64,000 bases of DNA from Leucobacter sp. cx-328 (GCF_014530035.1 NZ_JACVMX010000002.1:412483-476482), one strand, 5' to 3'; positions 6,513 to 16,441 are shown, counted from the first letter of the stretch. The notes: generated by a model from the letters alone, not told the origin. Program-made: numbers and translations.

Positions 6513-7142
6513 GTGAGCCGAGATTTCCAGAAGCCAATGGTTCAGCCGAATCATGCGTTCAACTGGGTGATTGGCGCGGAAGATCCGAGCATCGAGAATC
6601 AGCTCGCGCACGACACGTCATGGGCGCTGCTGCACCGCGTTCGACAGACCGCTGATCCGGTCGTGATTGCACGCGTGCTGGAGATCGCAGCGGGTGATGG
6701 TATTAGCGACCTCGCCGAGTTGTGGTCGAAGCAGAGCACGCACACGCTGGCTGGCGTGCTGTGGCGGTTGTTCCTGCTGCGGCGCGTAGTTGCCTCCAAC
6801 GCGGAGATGACGGCTGAGTTGTTCCGGCGCGGATCCGCCCGCATCGGTACCATCGACACCGCGGTCGCCGGCGCTATGGAACCCGTCACACCCGAGACGA
6901 TCACTGATCTCTGTGACACGATCTTGACCGGCGCCTTCGTCGGGGACCTGGGTGACGCGCTCGATCGCGCGGTGGCATACGCAAAGATCATGTCGATGGG
7001 TTCGGCGGATCTCGCAGACTCACTCGACACCGACCGCCCGGCCGAGGCCTCCAAGCTCACGGCTCGAGCGCTGCGCTACGCCTCGATTGGCGCCGAGCTC
7101 GCCGCCGGATCCGAGCGCTGGCGCTTCGGCGAGCTCGAGTAG
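6513..7142 (+). CDS. Conserved actinobacterial hypothetical protein, 209 aa
   Basis: A GTG start is preceded by GGGAGAAAC. The protein is all-helical, soluble, and resembles a group of Microbacteriaceae hypothetical proteins (sequences with a DPxxxxxxAH opening and an AELW...PGALWR-type centre, here LAELWSKQSTHTLAGVLWRL) that carry no known domain. There are no catalytic motifs or membrane segments. It is the first chromosomal gene right of the island junction. The 12-bp tandem repeats just upstream may affect its expression. Function unknown. Confidence 0.75.
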   Translation: MSRDFQKPMVQPNHAFNWVIGAEDPSIENQLAHDTSWALLHRVRQTADPVVIARVLEIAAGDGISDLAELWSKQSTHTLAGVLWRLFLLRRVVASNAEMTAELFRRGSARIGTIDTAVAGAMEPVTPETITDLCDTILTGAFVGDLGDALDRAVAYAKIMSMGSADLADSLDTDRPAEASKLTARALRYASIGAELAAGSERWRFGELE

Positions 7143-7365
7143 GGATGCGGATCGCCCGATCTGCATCTCACATGAGCGGTCGGGGGCCTGGCGCTACAAT
7201 GTAAGTGCCGGGCCGCAGTAACCCCGGGCTCCAACTTTTGCCGCTTCGAGCGGCCTTCCGCCGAGAGGCGTTTCTGCGGTCTGGTATTTTTTATGCCCGT
7301 TTGGGCGCTGCTGCTGGCTGATTTGAGTAATGACTTGTTTCTCTTGTGGTCGCCTAGGGTGTTCT

Positions 7366-7391
7366 GTAGCGTTTCCTGTGTGTGACTTGTG
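7366..7391 (+). promoter_or_regulatory. Conserved leader element before surface gene 1
   Basis: GTAGCGTTTCC followed by CTGTGTG..CTTGTG lies about 40 bp before the GTG at 7430 and recurs before the second paralog at 9563-9590. Upstream, both copies also share TGTTTCTCT. Conservation in otherwise diverged spacers suggests a promoter core or regulator site. Confidence 0.45.
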
Positions 7392-7429
7392 CGCGAAGTT
7401 TCGCGCCCGCTGTAACCAAGGGAGCCTCA

Positions 7430-9409
7430 GTGAAGAAGAACACCGCATTAGGCATGGGTATCGCGGCAGGGCTGATCGGAATGAGCTTGGTGCCGACCGC
7501 CTCATACGCGGCGCTGTCAGCGAAGGACTGCGACGGTGTACAACGACTGGTATGTTCCGATGACGCGGTCGAATCGTACCGCGTGGATAGATCCACCGAC
7601 TCGATGGCTGCTCCCGAGGTAGGGTCACTGCGCTGGGCTATCGAGCAGGCAAACTCAAGCCCCGGTTTAGACGAAATCGTGATTGACGCCGAGCTGGAGA
7701 TTCAGCTTGAAGAAATGATCATGATCAGCGACGGTCTGATCTTGCGGGGCGAAGGCGATACAGAAACACGCGCCACAATTAGTTCTCAGGAAGTCGATCC
7801 CTACCCCGTGCTGGAAGTGTACGACGTGTCCGCTCCAAATGCGGTCGTGCAGGTGGAAAACCTGACGTTCGACGGTCACGGAAGAGATGGCGGTGGCATC
7901 CTTGTGGCAGACGGACTCGTCGGCTTTGGTATGTACGAAGCCAGTATGCGGGCGTTCGGGGAGTTCGCCCTCGACTTCCAGCCAGATGACACCCTTGAGC
8001 AGATCGTGATCGAGAACAGTGAGTTCACGAACATCGGAGAAGGAACTGGCGTCGTGCAAGCGATGACTGAGGACTCTCTGCTTTCCCTCGAGGTGCGGAA
8101 CTCTCGCTTCGTCGACAATGAGGCCACCGCGATTCGTCTCGACGGTGAGCTATCTGGAACCGACGGTGCAGTGCCCACATTGCGTGTGTTGGGTTCAGAA
8201 TTTGTGAACAACATTGCGCACTACGCAGAAGCGGGGGCGATTTCGGTTGACGGTGTAGACGTTGAGTCGGTTGAAGTAGAGGAAGTGCATTTCGAAGAGC
8301 CGATTGTCCGAATCGAAGGGAACACTTTCAGTGGGAATCTCGGTGAACGCGCAGGAGCGTTCTATCTTGGTTCCATTGACGGTGACCTTGAAGACGCGAC
8401 AAACACTTCTGATTACGGCGAGCTCGTCGTCGTAGACCGTTCATCGTTTGAAAACAATACCGCTGAAGATGGCGATGTTCGGGCAAACGACATCCTCATT
8501 GAATATGCAGAACCCGAGATTGACGCGCCAACCCCAGAAGATTGCTTCACCGGTCTCACTCCGTTGCACATCTTGAACTCGACATTTAGCGCAGAGACCT
8601 CGAGCGATGCCGCGGTGCGCATCGACGATGCAGACTGTGTGGCCTTCAAAATCGATCACGCGACTTTCATTGGTGCTGGCATTGCCGTCGGCGACACTAG
8701 TTCAGAATTCAAAGCTGGTATCTTCCTCCGCAACACGGTGTTTGACACGCAATCCGAACAGCCGTTCGTGGCGGTTGGAGAGTGGACCCCAGTTGCGCTA
8801 TTTGAAGATCACGTTGGCTACAGCACCGAGCCTGATGCTGGGCTCATTTCCGCTGGCCCGGGTCGTGTGGTTGCGCCGAGCAGTGATCTCGCACTTGATG
8901 CGTTTAGCTCAGTTGCGACAGAGAACGAAGGCCTGTCGTACGCGGCACGGGTGAGGATACCTGGCCTTATCGCTGGTGCAGAGACTGAGGTGGCATCAGT
9001 GTTGACTGGGGCTGGTGTGGCATCGGAGGATCCGCGCCTCGCATTCGACCAGGCCGGTGGCGCGCGCCCGGGTGCGGCAACCGCGCGCGGTCTCGAGCTG
9101 CCCACGATTGGCGCGGTTGAAGGTGTCGCGGTCACAGATACGACCCCTCCGGTGGAACCCGAAACTCCAAAGCCGGTGGATCCGAAGCCGGTCGGTCCGA
9201 AGCCTGGAGAACCAACCCCAACTGTGCCAAAGAGCGAGACCACACAGCAGGCGCTCGCGAACACCGGCTCAGCGATGAACGCGACGAACTGGTTCGTTCT
9301 CGCCGGAGTATTGGTGGTTGCGGCTGGTGCACTCTTCGGGGCTAACCGGCTGCTGCGCAAGCGCGAGGCGCGCAATGATAACGAGAACAGCCAGGACGCG
9401 GAGAAGTAA
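7430..9409 (+). CDS. Cell-wall-anchored beta-helix surface protein, copy 1
   Basis: The GTG at 7430, 6 bases after AAGGGAG, starts a classic signal peptide (VKKNTALGMGIAAGLIGMSL..ASYA). The mature protein begins with a block typical of CSLREA/choice-of-anchor Q proteins (GSLRWAIEQANSSPGLDEIV), continues with repeated N-S-x-F and N-T-F turns of a right-handed parallel beta-helix, and closes with an IGAVE motif. A proline-rich spacer (PKPVDPKPVGPKP) precedes LANTG, a membrane helix and a basic tail: a class E sortase signal. It is exported and wall-linked; ligand unknown. Two paralogs follow. The in-frame GTG at 7382 would spoil the signal peptide. Confidence 0.85.
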   Translation: MKKNTALGMGIAAGLIGMSLVPTASYAALSAKDCDGVQRLVCSDDAVESYRVDRSTDSMAAPEVGSLRWAIEQANSSPGLDEIVIDAELEIQLEEMIMISDGLILRGEGDTETRATISSQEVDPYPVLEVYDVSAPNAVVQVENLTFDGHGRDGGGILVADGLVGFGMYEASMRAFGEFALDFQPDDTLEQIVIENSEFTNIGEGTGVVQAMTEDSLLSLEVRNSRFVDNEATAIRLDGELSGTDGAVPTLRVLGSEFVNNIAHYAEAGAISVDGVDVESVEVEEVHFEEPIVRIEGNTFSGNLGERAGAFYLGSIDGDLEDATNTSDYGELVVVDRSSFENNTAEDGDVRANDILIEYAEPEIDAPTPEDCFTGLTPLHILNSTFSAETSSDAAVRIDDADCVAFKIDHATFIGAGIAVGDTSSEFKAGIFLRNTVFDTQSEQPFVAVGEWTPVALFEDHVGYSTEPDAGLISAGPGRVVAPSSDLALDAFSSVATENEGLSYAARVRIPGLIAGAETEVASVLTGAGVASEDPRLAFDQAGGARPGAATARGLELPTIGAVEGVAVTDTTPPVEPETPKPVDPKPVGPKPGEPTPTVPKSETTQQALANTGSAMNATNWFVLAGVLVVAAGALFGANRLLRKREARNDNENSQDAEK

Positions 9410-9429
9410 CGCCCACAGTTGTCTGAGGT

Positions 9430-9470
9430 AAGAGCCCCTCTCCCGTGAGATCTCCGGGGAAGGGGCTCTC
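9430..9470 (+). terminator. Terminator after surface gene 1
   Basis: Arms AGAGCCCCT and AGGGGCTCT flank a partly paired centre, 21 bp after the stop codon. No long U run follows, but the position between a gene and the next promoter region supports termination. Confidence 0.65.
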
Positions 9471-9562
9471 GCTTCGTGGCCTGGTGTTTTACGCTCGTCT
9501 GCGAACAATCGGCGTGACTTATGACTGGGCTATGTTTCTCTGGTGTTTTATCTTGCCCCGAG

Positions 9563-9590
9563 GTAGCGTTTCCCCTGTGTGCTGCTTGTG
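9563..9590 (+). promoter_or_regulatory. Conserved leader element before surface gene 2
   Basis: This is the second copy of the element described at 7366-7391 (GTAGCGTTTCC, CTGTGTG, CTTGTG), 38 bp before the GTG at 9629. The third paralog lacks it and follows gene 2 after only 48 bp, so genes 2 and 3 probably share this promoter. Confidence 0.45.
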
Positions 9591-9935
9591 AGTGATCGCT
9601 CACAAGGGTGAGGGCTATGGGAGATTCAGTGAAGAAGAACACCGTACTTGGGCTGGGCATTGTCGCCGGCCTCGTGGGAATGAGCTTGATCTCGGGTGCT
9701 GCGCAGGCAGAACCACAACCACAGCTCTGCGATGGAGTCGAACGAATGGTGTGTTCAGCTGATGCCGTCACTAGCTATCGAGTCACCGACCAGGCAGACA
9801 CTTTGACATCAGGCACGCTTCGCGCAGCCATCGAAAGCGCGAACCAATCGCCTGGGTTGGACGAAGTCATCATTGGCCCAGAGCTGACGATTGAGGTCTT
9901 GAGCGAAATTGAGATCACTGATGCGCTCATCCTGA

Positions 9936-9942
9936 GGGGGGG
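9936..9942. repeat. Seven-G homopolymer at the frameshift
   Basis: The tract CTGAGGGGGGGAGGG contains seven consecutive G. The paralogs have mixed codons (CGGGGC and CGAGGC) at this place. Loss of one G restores the long frame. Such tracts slip during replication and are typical switches of surface genes. Confidence 0.85.
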
Positions 9943-11032
9943 AGGGAAACCTCGAGACGCGATCGACGATACGCGGAAACACTAAAGACGGTGATTACCT
10001 CTTCTACGTCTCGGGTCCCGAATTCGCCGATTTTACGGTGCAATTTGAAAACCTCAACATGGAGGGCGCAAACGATGAGGCCTCGGGGGTCAGGGTATCA
10101 ACCGGGCCCATGCGCTTTGCCATGTACGACAGCAGCATGCGTGGCTTCGCTGACAAGGGATTGCGGCTCAACACCGAGGGTGATTTCTCACATTTCCTGG
10201 TGGAAAACAGCGAGTTCACCGATATGAGACCGGGCGAAGGCGTGCTGCTTCTCAGCGCAGAAGACGCCACCACGCGCCTGGACATTCATAACTCCCGCTT
10301 TGAAAACAATGAAATGGCCGCGGTGGTTATGGACTCCGGCCTGGGAGGCCAACACATGGGGGACAAGACGTCTCTACATGTTTCAGGCAGTGAATTCATT
10401 GCGAACAATGCTGGCGGGTACGACGCCGGAGCAATCGATCTCGGGCGAGTAGACCTGAGACTGGAGAATACAGAAGCCGTCAAGATTGACGAGCCGTTTT
10501 TGCACCTCGAGGGTAACCTCTTCCGAGATAACATCGGCAGTCGCTCAGGCGCCGTTTACATTTCTGGAATCGATGGTGAAGCCGACGAGTTTGTGCCTGG
10601 CTCAGAGCTGGGCGAACTCGTTGTGATTGAACGCAACTCATTCGTGAACAACCTGACAGAAGAGCCAGCTGATGGCGCGAATCACCTCTACGTGGGACGC
10701 GGCCAGTCTGAGACAGGCTTTACACCCGAAGAGTGCCGTACGGAGCTTACGGGCCTGAGCATCTTGAACAGCACGTTCAGTAGCGATATCCCGGGAACAT
10801 ATGCCATGCATCTTGGCCGGGCGGACTGCATGGGTTTTGAAATCGACCATTCCACGTTTGTTGGTGGCGGAATTTCAACAGCTGACGCTGAAAACGCGGC
10901 CCTGTTCCTCACGAACACTGTCATTGATACTGGCAGCGACCAGCCGTTCTCGCCACAGTACCTGTCAGATCCTCTCGAGATCGTCGAGGATCATGTCGCG
11001 TATTCTTCAGAGCCAGATGATCGCCCGGCGTC

Positions 11033-11549
11033 GGGTGTGCCAGGGGCTCGTGTGGTCGCGTCGAGTGATGAGCTTGCGCTCGGTGATCTTGAAGAGGTTG
11101 CCGTCGATGTTGATGGGTTGCAGTACACCGCTGCCGTGCATGTGCCTGGCTTGATTGATCAGGCGGATCCGTTGAGTATTTCAAAGCTCGTCGGTGCGGC
11201 GAGTGACTCTGTTGATGCGCGTTTGGCGACTGATCAGCGTGGTTTGGAGCGGCCGCAGGCAGACCCGGTGAATACGGTCGAGCTGGCAGATATTGGCGCG
11301 GTTGAGGCCGTGTTTGCGGAAGCGCCTGTTGACCCGGTCGAACCTGTGGACCCGGTTGATCCGGTTAAACCGGTTGATCCTGTGGTTCCGACGGAGCCGG
11401 TTGATACGGCGAAGCCGGTGGGCGGGAAGCCTGTGGTATTGGCGGCGACGGGTGTGGTCAATGGTCCGAATCAGTGGATCGCGTTTGGCGCGGTGATGCT
11501 GCTTGCCGGTGGCGCGTTGATTGCCAGCCGCCGCCTCGGCCGGAAATAG
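11033..11549 (+). repeat. Long direct repeat, copy in surface gene 2
   Basis: This 517-bp stretch is about 98% identical to 13010-13526, with about eleven scattered, mostly silent differences by eye. It encodes the C-terminal domain, the PV-rich spacer and the sorting signal. The offset between copies is 1977 bp. Confidence 0.9.
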
Positions 11550-11597
11550 TAACGTGCGGCGCTTCCTCAGCGCAACACTGATGAATACGGAGCACGA

Positions 11598-13526
11598 ATG
11601 AAAAATAATACCTTGCTGGTCAGCGGCATTGTTGCCGGCCTGATCGGAATGAGCCTCATCCCAGTTGCAGCGCACGCTGAGGTTGTGCAGCAAAACTGTG
11701 ACGGACTTGAGCGGCTGGTGTGTTCTGCTGGTCCGGGGGGCATGATTCGGGTCACCAACCCAGCTGACACCTTGGACGAGGGCACGTTGCGTACAGCAAT
11801 TGCACAGGCGAACGCGTCACCCGGGCTCGACGAGATCGTCATCGATGCAGAGCTCAACATCCTGGTGAAGAGTAGGCTGGTCGTCACTGGTGGCGTCATC
11901 CTGCGAGGCGAAGGTGCCGGTGATACTCGCCCTACGATCACACGCGACTATTTGGGAAGCGGCGAATTCTTGCAGTTCGAGGGCCCAGCTTCCCCGGAAT
12001 TTGTTGTGCAGCTGGACAACCTGCAATTGACAGGTTTGCTCGATACAGACGAGGGGATCTATGTAGGTGAGGACGTGCAGCAGTTCGGACTCTATGACAG
12101 TTCGCTACAGGGATTCGGGAGAAGTGGGATTTACCTTCCAGACCCTGATTCGCTTGAGTATTTCATCGTTGACAACAGTGACTTCAGCGACATGGGTCCA
12201 GGTGATGCTGTGCTGGATTTCCAGGCGGAGGACTTGTATACCGAAGTGCATATTCACAACTCACGCTTCACTGACAACCAGATGACGGCTCTGAACATCG
12301 GCTCGACTCTTACCTTTGAGCCGGGACGGCGATCCTCTGTGCATGTCTCCGGATCCGCATTCCTGCGAAACACTATTCCAGATGAAAACGCTGGTGCAAT
12401 TTCCATTTTGGGCGTCGATGCTGTCTCAGAAGACGGTACTCCCTATGTTCTTGAAGAACCACTTGTACACCTCGAAGGAAACCTCTTTAGAGAGAATTCT
12501 GGCGAAGAAGCTGGGGCGATCTTTGTGGACAACGTGTACGGCGGAGAGTCCATTGGTGATGGAGGCACAGCCAACGTAGGTGACTTGGTGCTGGTCGAAC
12601 GCTCCTCATTTGTTGACAACGTGGCCACAGGCCAAAACTCGAGTGTAAACGACCTAGCAATACCAAGTGGAGGCATTGAGAGCGACGGAACCGCCGGAGA
12701 ACGGTGCCCTACACGCCCAAACATACTGCGGTTGCAGAACAGCACGTTCAGCTCATCAACGGAAATAGGGGTGGCCCTCAGCTTGGAACGCTCGTCATGT
12801 GCAGACTATGTGTTCGAACATACAACGTTTGTTGGAGCAGGTATCGACGCTGGCTCGGGCGTTAACTCCACTGTTCAACTGACGAACACCGTCATTGACA
12901 CCGGTGAGCAGCAGCCAATCACCATGCATGCCGGTCGTCCAGAAATGGCGATGACTGTTGTCGAGGATCATGTCGCGTATTCGACAGAGCCGACCGACAT
13001 CCCTGAGCCGGGTGTGTCAGGGGCTCGTGTGGTCGCGTCGAGTGATGAGCTTGCTCTCGGTGATCTTGAAGAGGTTGCCGTCGATGTTGATGGGTTGCAG
13101 TACACCGCTGCCGTGCATGTGCCTGGCTTGATTGATCAGGCGGATCCGTTGAGTATTTCAAAGCTCGTCGGTGCGGCGAGTGACTCTGTTGATGCGCGTT
13201 TGGCGACTGATCAGCGTGGTTTGGAGCGGCCGCAGGCCGACCCGGTGAATACGGTCGAGCTGGCAGATATTGGCGCGGTTGAGGCTGTGTTTGCGGAAGC
13301 GCCTGTTGACCCGGTCGAACCTGTGGACCCGGTTGATCCGGTTAAGCCGGTTGATCCTGTGGTTCCGACGGAGCCGGTTGATACGGCGAAGCCGGTGGGT
13401 GGGAAGCCTGTGGCGTTGGCGGCGACGGGTGTGGTCAATGGTCCGAATCAGTGGATCGCGTTTGGCGCGGTCATGCTGCTTGCCGGTGGCGCGTTGATTG
13501 CCAGCCGCCGCCTCGGCCGCAAGTAG
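11598..13526 (+). CDS. Cell-wall-anchored beta-helix surface protein, copy 3
   Basis: An ATG preceded by ACGGAGCACGA opens a signal peptide ending SLIPVAAHA. As in the paralogs, a GTLRTAIAQANASPGLDEIV block is followed by beta-helix turns and a DIGAVE closing motif. The tail has a PVEPVDPVDPVKPVDP spacer, LAATG, a hydrophobic helix and RRLGRK, so it should be attached by a class E sortase. The frame is intact. It lies 48 bp after copy 2, without its own conserved leader, and shares an almost identical C-terminal third with copy 2, while the N-terminal two thirds have diverged strongly. That mosaic pattern suggests gene conversion. Confidence 0.85.
   Translation: MKNNTLLVSGIVAGLIGMSLIPVAAHAEVVQQNCDGLERLVCSAGPGGMIRVTNPADTLDEGTLRTAIAQANASPGLDEIVIDAELNILVKSRLVVTGGVILRGEGAGDTRPTITRDYLGSGEFLQFEGPASPEFVVQLDNLQLTGLLDTDEGIYVGEDVQQFGLYDSSLQGFGRSGIYLPDPDSLEYFIVDNSDFSDMGPGDAVLDFQAEDLYTEVHIHNSRFTDNQMTALNIGSTLTFEPGRRSSVHVSGSAFLRNTIPDENAGAISILGVDAVSEDGTPYVLEEPLVHLEGNLFRENSGEEAGAIFVDNVYGGESIGDGGTANVGDLVLVERSSFVDNVATGQNSSVNDLAIPSGGIESDGTAGERCPTRPNILRLQNSTFSSSTEIGVALSLERSSCADYVFEHTTFVGAGIDAGSGVNSTVQLTNTVIDTGEQQPITMHAGRPEMAMTVVEDHVAYSTEPTDIPEPGVSGARVVASSDELALGDLEEVAVDVDGLQYTAAVHVPGLIDQADPLSISKLVGAASDSVDARLATDQRGLERPQADPVNTVELADIGAVEAVFAEAPVDPVEPVDPVDPVKPVDPVVPTEPVDTAKPVGGKPVALAATGVVNGPNQWIAFGAVMLLAGGALIASRRLGRK
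13010..13526 (+). repeat. Long direct repeat, copy in surface gene 3
   Basis: This is the partner of 11033-11549. Recombination between the two would delete 1977 bp and produce a chimera carrying the N-terminal part of copy 2 with an intact anchor. Confidence 0.9.
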
Positions 13527-13550
13527 GCGGGCACTGACAAGGCTGACATA

Positions 13551-13594
13551 CACGTAGAGCGGGCCGGGGCGATTGCCCTGGCCCGCTCTACGTG
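13551..13594. terminator. Bidirectional terminator between surface gene 3 and pstB
   Basis: A long stem (CACGTAGAGCGGGCCGGGGC and GCCCTGGCCCGCTCTACGTG with a short GATT loop) sits between two convergent genes. The symmetry suits termination from both sides, although neither side has a strong U run. Confidence 0.75.
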
Positions 13595-13605
13595 ATTCGT
13601 ACTCG

Positions 13606-14385
13606 TTAGCCGAAACGGCCCGAGACGTAGTCCTCGGTGGCCTGTACGGAAGGCGTCGAGAAGATCTTTGAGGTGTCGTCGAATTCGATGAGCTTGCCCG
13701 GCTTGCCGGTGCCCGCAATGTTGAAGAACGCGGTGCGGTCGGAGACGCGTGACGCCTGCTGCATGTTGTGAGTCACAATGACGATCGTGTAGTCCTTCTT
13801 CAGGTCATCGATGAGGTCCTCAATTGCGAGCGTCGAGATCGGGTCGAGCGCCGAGCACGGCTCATCCATGAGGAGCACTTCTGGCGAAACCGCGATCGCA
13901 CGAGCAATGCAGAGGCGCTGCTGCTGGCCACCTGAAAGGCCCGAGCCGGGCTTGTCGAGGCGGTCCTTGACCTCGTTCCAGAGATTTGCGCCCTGCAGCG
14001 ACTTCTCCACGAGGTCGTCAGCATCGGTGCGTGAGATCTTGCGGTTGTTGAGATTCACGCCAGCAAGTACGTTTTCGCGGATCGACATCGTCGGGAACGG
14101 GTTCGGACGCTGGAAGACCATGCCAACCTGGCGACGAACAAGTACGGGGTCGACGCCGGGGCCGTAGAGATCTTCACCGTCGAGCAGCACCTCGCCCTCG
14201 ACGCGTGCGCCGGGGATCGCCTCGTGCATGCGGTTGAGCGTGCGGAGGAAGGTGGACTTGCCACAGCCCGAGGGACCGATGAACGCGGTCACGCTGCGGG
14301 GCTCGATGTTCATGGTTACGCCTTCAACAGCGAGGAACTTCGAGTAGTACACGTTGAGATCTGAGACTTCGATGCGCTTCGACAT
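13606..14385 (-). CDS. pstB: Phosphate ABC transporter ATPase PstB
   Basis: The 259-aa protein shows Walker [10 protein letters not shown], the PstB-type signature [14 protein letters not shown] and Walker [13 protein letters not shown] followed by the switch histidine in VTHNM. It powers high-affinity phosphate import with PstA and PstC. The frame could extend upstream, but the ATG at 14385 gives the usual family length and N terminus ([14 protein letters not shown]). It is the last gene of pstSCAB, 35 bp after pstA. No phoU follows; a terminator does. Confidence 0.95.
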   Translation of the reverse strand: MSKRIEVSDLNVYYSKFLAVEGVTMNIEPRSVTAFIGPSGCGKSTFLRTLNRMHEAIPGARVEGEVLLDGEDLYGPGVDPVLVRRQVGMVFQRPNPFPTMSIRENVLAGVNLNNRKISRTDADDLVEKSLQGANLWNEVKDRLDKPGSGLSGGQQQRLCIARAIAVSPEVLLMDEPCSALDPISTLAIEDLIDDLKKDYTIVIVTHNMQQASRVSDRTAFFNIAGTGKPGKLIEFDDTSKIFSTPSVQATEDYVSGRFG

Positions 14386-14420
14386 GGTGTTGTCTTTCGT
14401 TTCTGGGAGTCGGTGGAAGA

Positions 14421-15500
14421 TTAGCGGCCGAACGACGGCGAGAAGTATCGCGCGATCAGTCGGGCAATGAGGTTGAGCGCCATCACGATGAGGATGAGGA
14501 GCAGGGCGGCAGCCCATGCGCGCTCGAGGAATGCCCACGCAGGGTTACCCTGGTTCGCGAACTGCGTGTACACGTAGACCGGCAGTGACTGCATGCGGTC
14601 TTGGAACAGGTTGTAGTTCATCGAAGCGGTGAAACCGGCGGTGATGAGCAGGGGTGCAGTTTCGCCGATGACGCGTGAGATCGAAAGCATGACGCCGGTC
14701 GTGATACCCGCGATCGAGGTCGGCAAGACGACCTTCAAGATCGTGCGCCACTTCGGTACGCCGAGGGCGTAGGAGGCCTCACGCAGTTCGTTGGGAACGA
14801 GGCGCAGCATCTCCTCGCTCGAACGCACAACGACCGGAATCATGAGCACTGCAAGCGCGACGGCGCCGATGATGCCCATGCGAACGCCAGGTCCGAGGAT
14901 GAGCGCGAAGAGTGCGTACGCGAATAGGCCGGCAACGATCGAAGGGATACCAGTCATGACATCTACGAGGAACGTGATGGTCTTCGCGAGCTTTCCACGG
15001 CCGTACTCGACGAGGTAGATCGAGGTGAGCAAGCCAAGCGGAACCGAAATGATGGTCGCTGCAAGCGTGATGAGCAGCGTGCCGATCATTGCGTGGAGTG
15101 CGCCGCCGCCCTCACCGGTGACGTTACGCATCGAAGAGTTGAAGAACTCAGCGTCCATGCGGCCGATGCCGTTCGAGATCACAGTGATTGACACTGAGAC
15201 CAGGGGCACCATTGCGACGATGAACGCGCTCGTGACGAGTGCAGTAACGAAGCGATCTTTCGCCTGACGATTGCCCTCAACGGAGGCCGAGAGGACGGTG
15301 ATGACCACCATGTAGATGATGGCGCCGACGATCGCGGTACCGACGAGCGAGAAGGCGGATCCGCCAGCCACTGCGAGCAACGCGAAGAGCCCGGCCGAAG
15401 CGAGGAAAGACGCAGCCAGGGTGATCCACGGGGTGCGCTTTGAGAGGCGGTTGCCGGCGAGCGTGGAGCCCTGCGAAATGGGACGAACGGTGATTGCCAT
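14421..15500 (-). CDS. pstA: Phosphate ABC transporter permease PstA
   Basis: The protein has six or more hydrophobic segments and a BPD-type EAA loop ([20 protein letters not shown]). At 359 aa it is longer than many PstA proteins because of an extra pair of hydrophobic segments in the first ~75 residues. It pairs with PstC to form the membrane channel. The start ATG at 15500 lies 2 bp after the pstC stop codon, so the two subunits are translationally coupled. Confidence 0.94.
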   Translation of the reverse strand: MAITVRPISQGSTLAGNRLSKRTPWITLAASFLASAGLFALLAVAGGSAFSLVGTAIVGAIIYMVVITVLSASVEGNRQAKDRFVTALVTSAFIVAMVPLVSVSITVISNGIGRMDAEFFNSSMRNVTGEGGGALHAMIGTLLITLAATIISVPLGLLTSIYLVEYGRGKLAKTITFLVDVMTGIPSIVAGLFAYALFALILGPGVRMGIIGAVALAVLMIPVVVRSSEEMLRLVPNELREASYALGVPKWRTILKVVLPTSIAGITTGVMLSISRVIGETAPLLITAGFTASMNYNLFQDRMQSLPVYVYTQFANQGNPAWAFLERAWAAALLLILIVMALNLIARLIARYFSPSFGR

Positions 15501-15502
15501 GG

Positions 15503-16441
15503 TTAGTTAGCTCCGTTGAACTCGGCGCGACGGCTTACGATCCAGCGCGCGAGGGCGTTCACGAGGAAGGTCACGATGAAGAGGATGAGACCGGTCGCGA
15601 TGAGGATGTTCACGTTCTGGCCGTAGGCCTCGGGGAACGTGAGCGCAATGTTCGCGGCGATCGTTGAGGGGTTCTCGGAGGTGAGGAGCTTGAAGCTCAC
15701 AATGCCGGTGGCCGAGAGGACCATTGCGACTGCCATGGTTTCGCCAAGTGCACGACCGAGGCCGAGCATTGCCGCGGAAACGATGCCCGAGCGGCCGAAG
15801 GGCAGCACTGCGAGGCGAATCATTTCCCAGCGGGTCGCGCCGAGCGCGAGTGCCGCTTCCTCGTGGAGCTTGGGCGCCTGGAGGAAGATTTCTCGGCAGA
15901 TCGCGGTCATGATCGGCAAGATCATTACTGCGAGAACGATTGCTGCCGTCAGGATTGTGCGGCCGGTGCCAGTTACGACGCCGCCGAAGAGCGGGATCCA
16001 GCCGAGGTTGTCGTTCAGCCACGCGTAGACCGGCTGCAGCGCCGGAGCGAGCACGCCGATGCCCCACAGGCCGTACACGACGCTCGGAACCGCCGCCAGA
16101 AGGTCAACGATGTAGCCGAGCACCGATGCGAGCTTGCGGGGTGCGTAGTGCGAGATGAAGAGCGCGATACCGATCGCGATTGGGAGAGCGATCGCGAGCG
16201 CGAGAGCGGCTGCCCAGATCGTGCCGAAGACGAGCGGTCCGACGTACGCCCAGAAGTTGCTGTCGATGAGTGACGCAGTCTGGTCGGTCGCGACGAAGGC
16301 TGGCAGGCTCTGCACGATCAGGAAGATCGCGACGGCTGCGAGCGTGACCAGGATCATGCTGCCAGCGAAGACAGCGGATCGTGAGAACACGCGGTCGCCG
16401 CGGCTGAGAACCGGTCGTGGCGCTTTGGTAGTGGCAGTCAC
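15503..16441 (-). CDS. pstC: Phosphate ABC transporter permease PstC
   Basis: The 312-aa protein has six hydrophobic segments and the EAA-type loop HEEAALALGATRWEMIRLAV. It forms the import pore together with PstA. The start is set at the GTG at 16441 (VTATTKAPRPV), which gives the normal family length; an in-frame GTG at 16498 would add 19 residues with no better ribosome site. The 144-bp gap from pstS is the only sizeable spacer inside the operon. Confidence 0.93.
   Translation of the reverse strand: MTATTKAPRPVLSRGDRVFSRSAVFAGSMILVTLAAVAIFLIVQSLPAFVATDQTASLIDSNFWAYVGPLVFGTIWAAALALAIALPIAIGIALFISHYAPRKLASVLGYIVDLLAAVPSVVYGLWGIGVLAPALQPVYAWLNDNLGWIPLFGGVVTGTGRTILTAAIVLAVMILPIMTAICREIFLQAPKLHEEAALALGATRWEMIRLAVLPFGRSGIVSAAMLGLGRALGETMAVAMVLSATGIVSFKLLTSENPSTIAANIALTFPEAYGQNVNILIATGLILFIVTFLVNALARWIVSRRAEFNGAN

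Larger units (their letters stand above)
9629..11549 (+). pseudogene. Beta-helix surface protein, copy 2, frameshifted in a G run
   Basis: The first frame (GTG at 9629, ribosome site GGGAG) encodes the signal peptide and the GTLRAAIESANQSPGLDEVI block and then stops at 9985. The remainder of the same protein continues in another frame to 11549, ending with a PV-rich spacer, LAATG, membrane helix and basic tail. The break lies at seven G (9936-9942): reading six G restores ILRGEG and a continuous match with the paralogs. The gene is therefore either phase-variable (off here), a young pseudogene, or affected by a sequencing error. An internal ATG at 10038 could express only an unexported fragment. 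Confidence 0.85.

Noticed and set aside
11310..11420. CRISPR-like array in the PV-rich coding repeats
   Set aside because: The GTTGATCCGGTT-type repeats are short, have no spacers and encode the wall-spanning PVDPV segment of the surface proteins.
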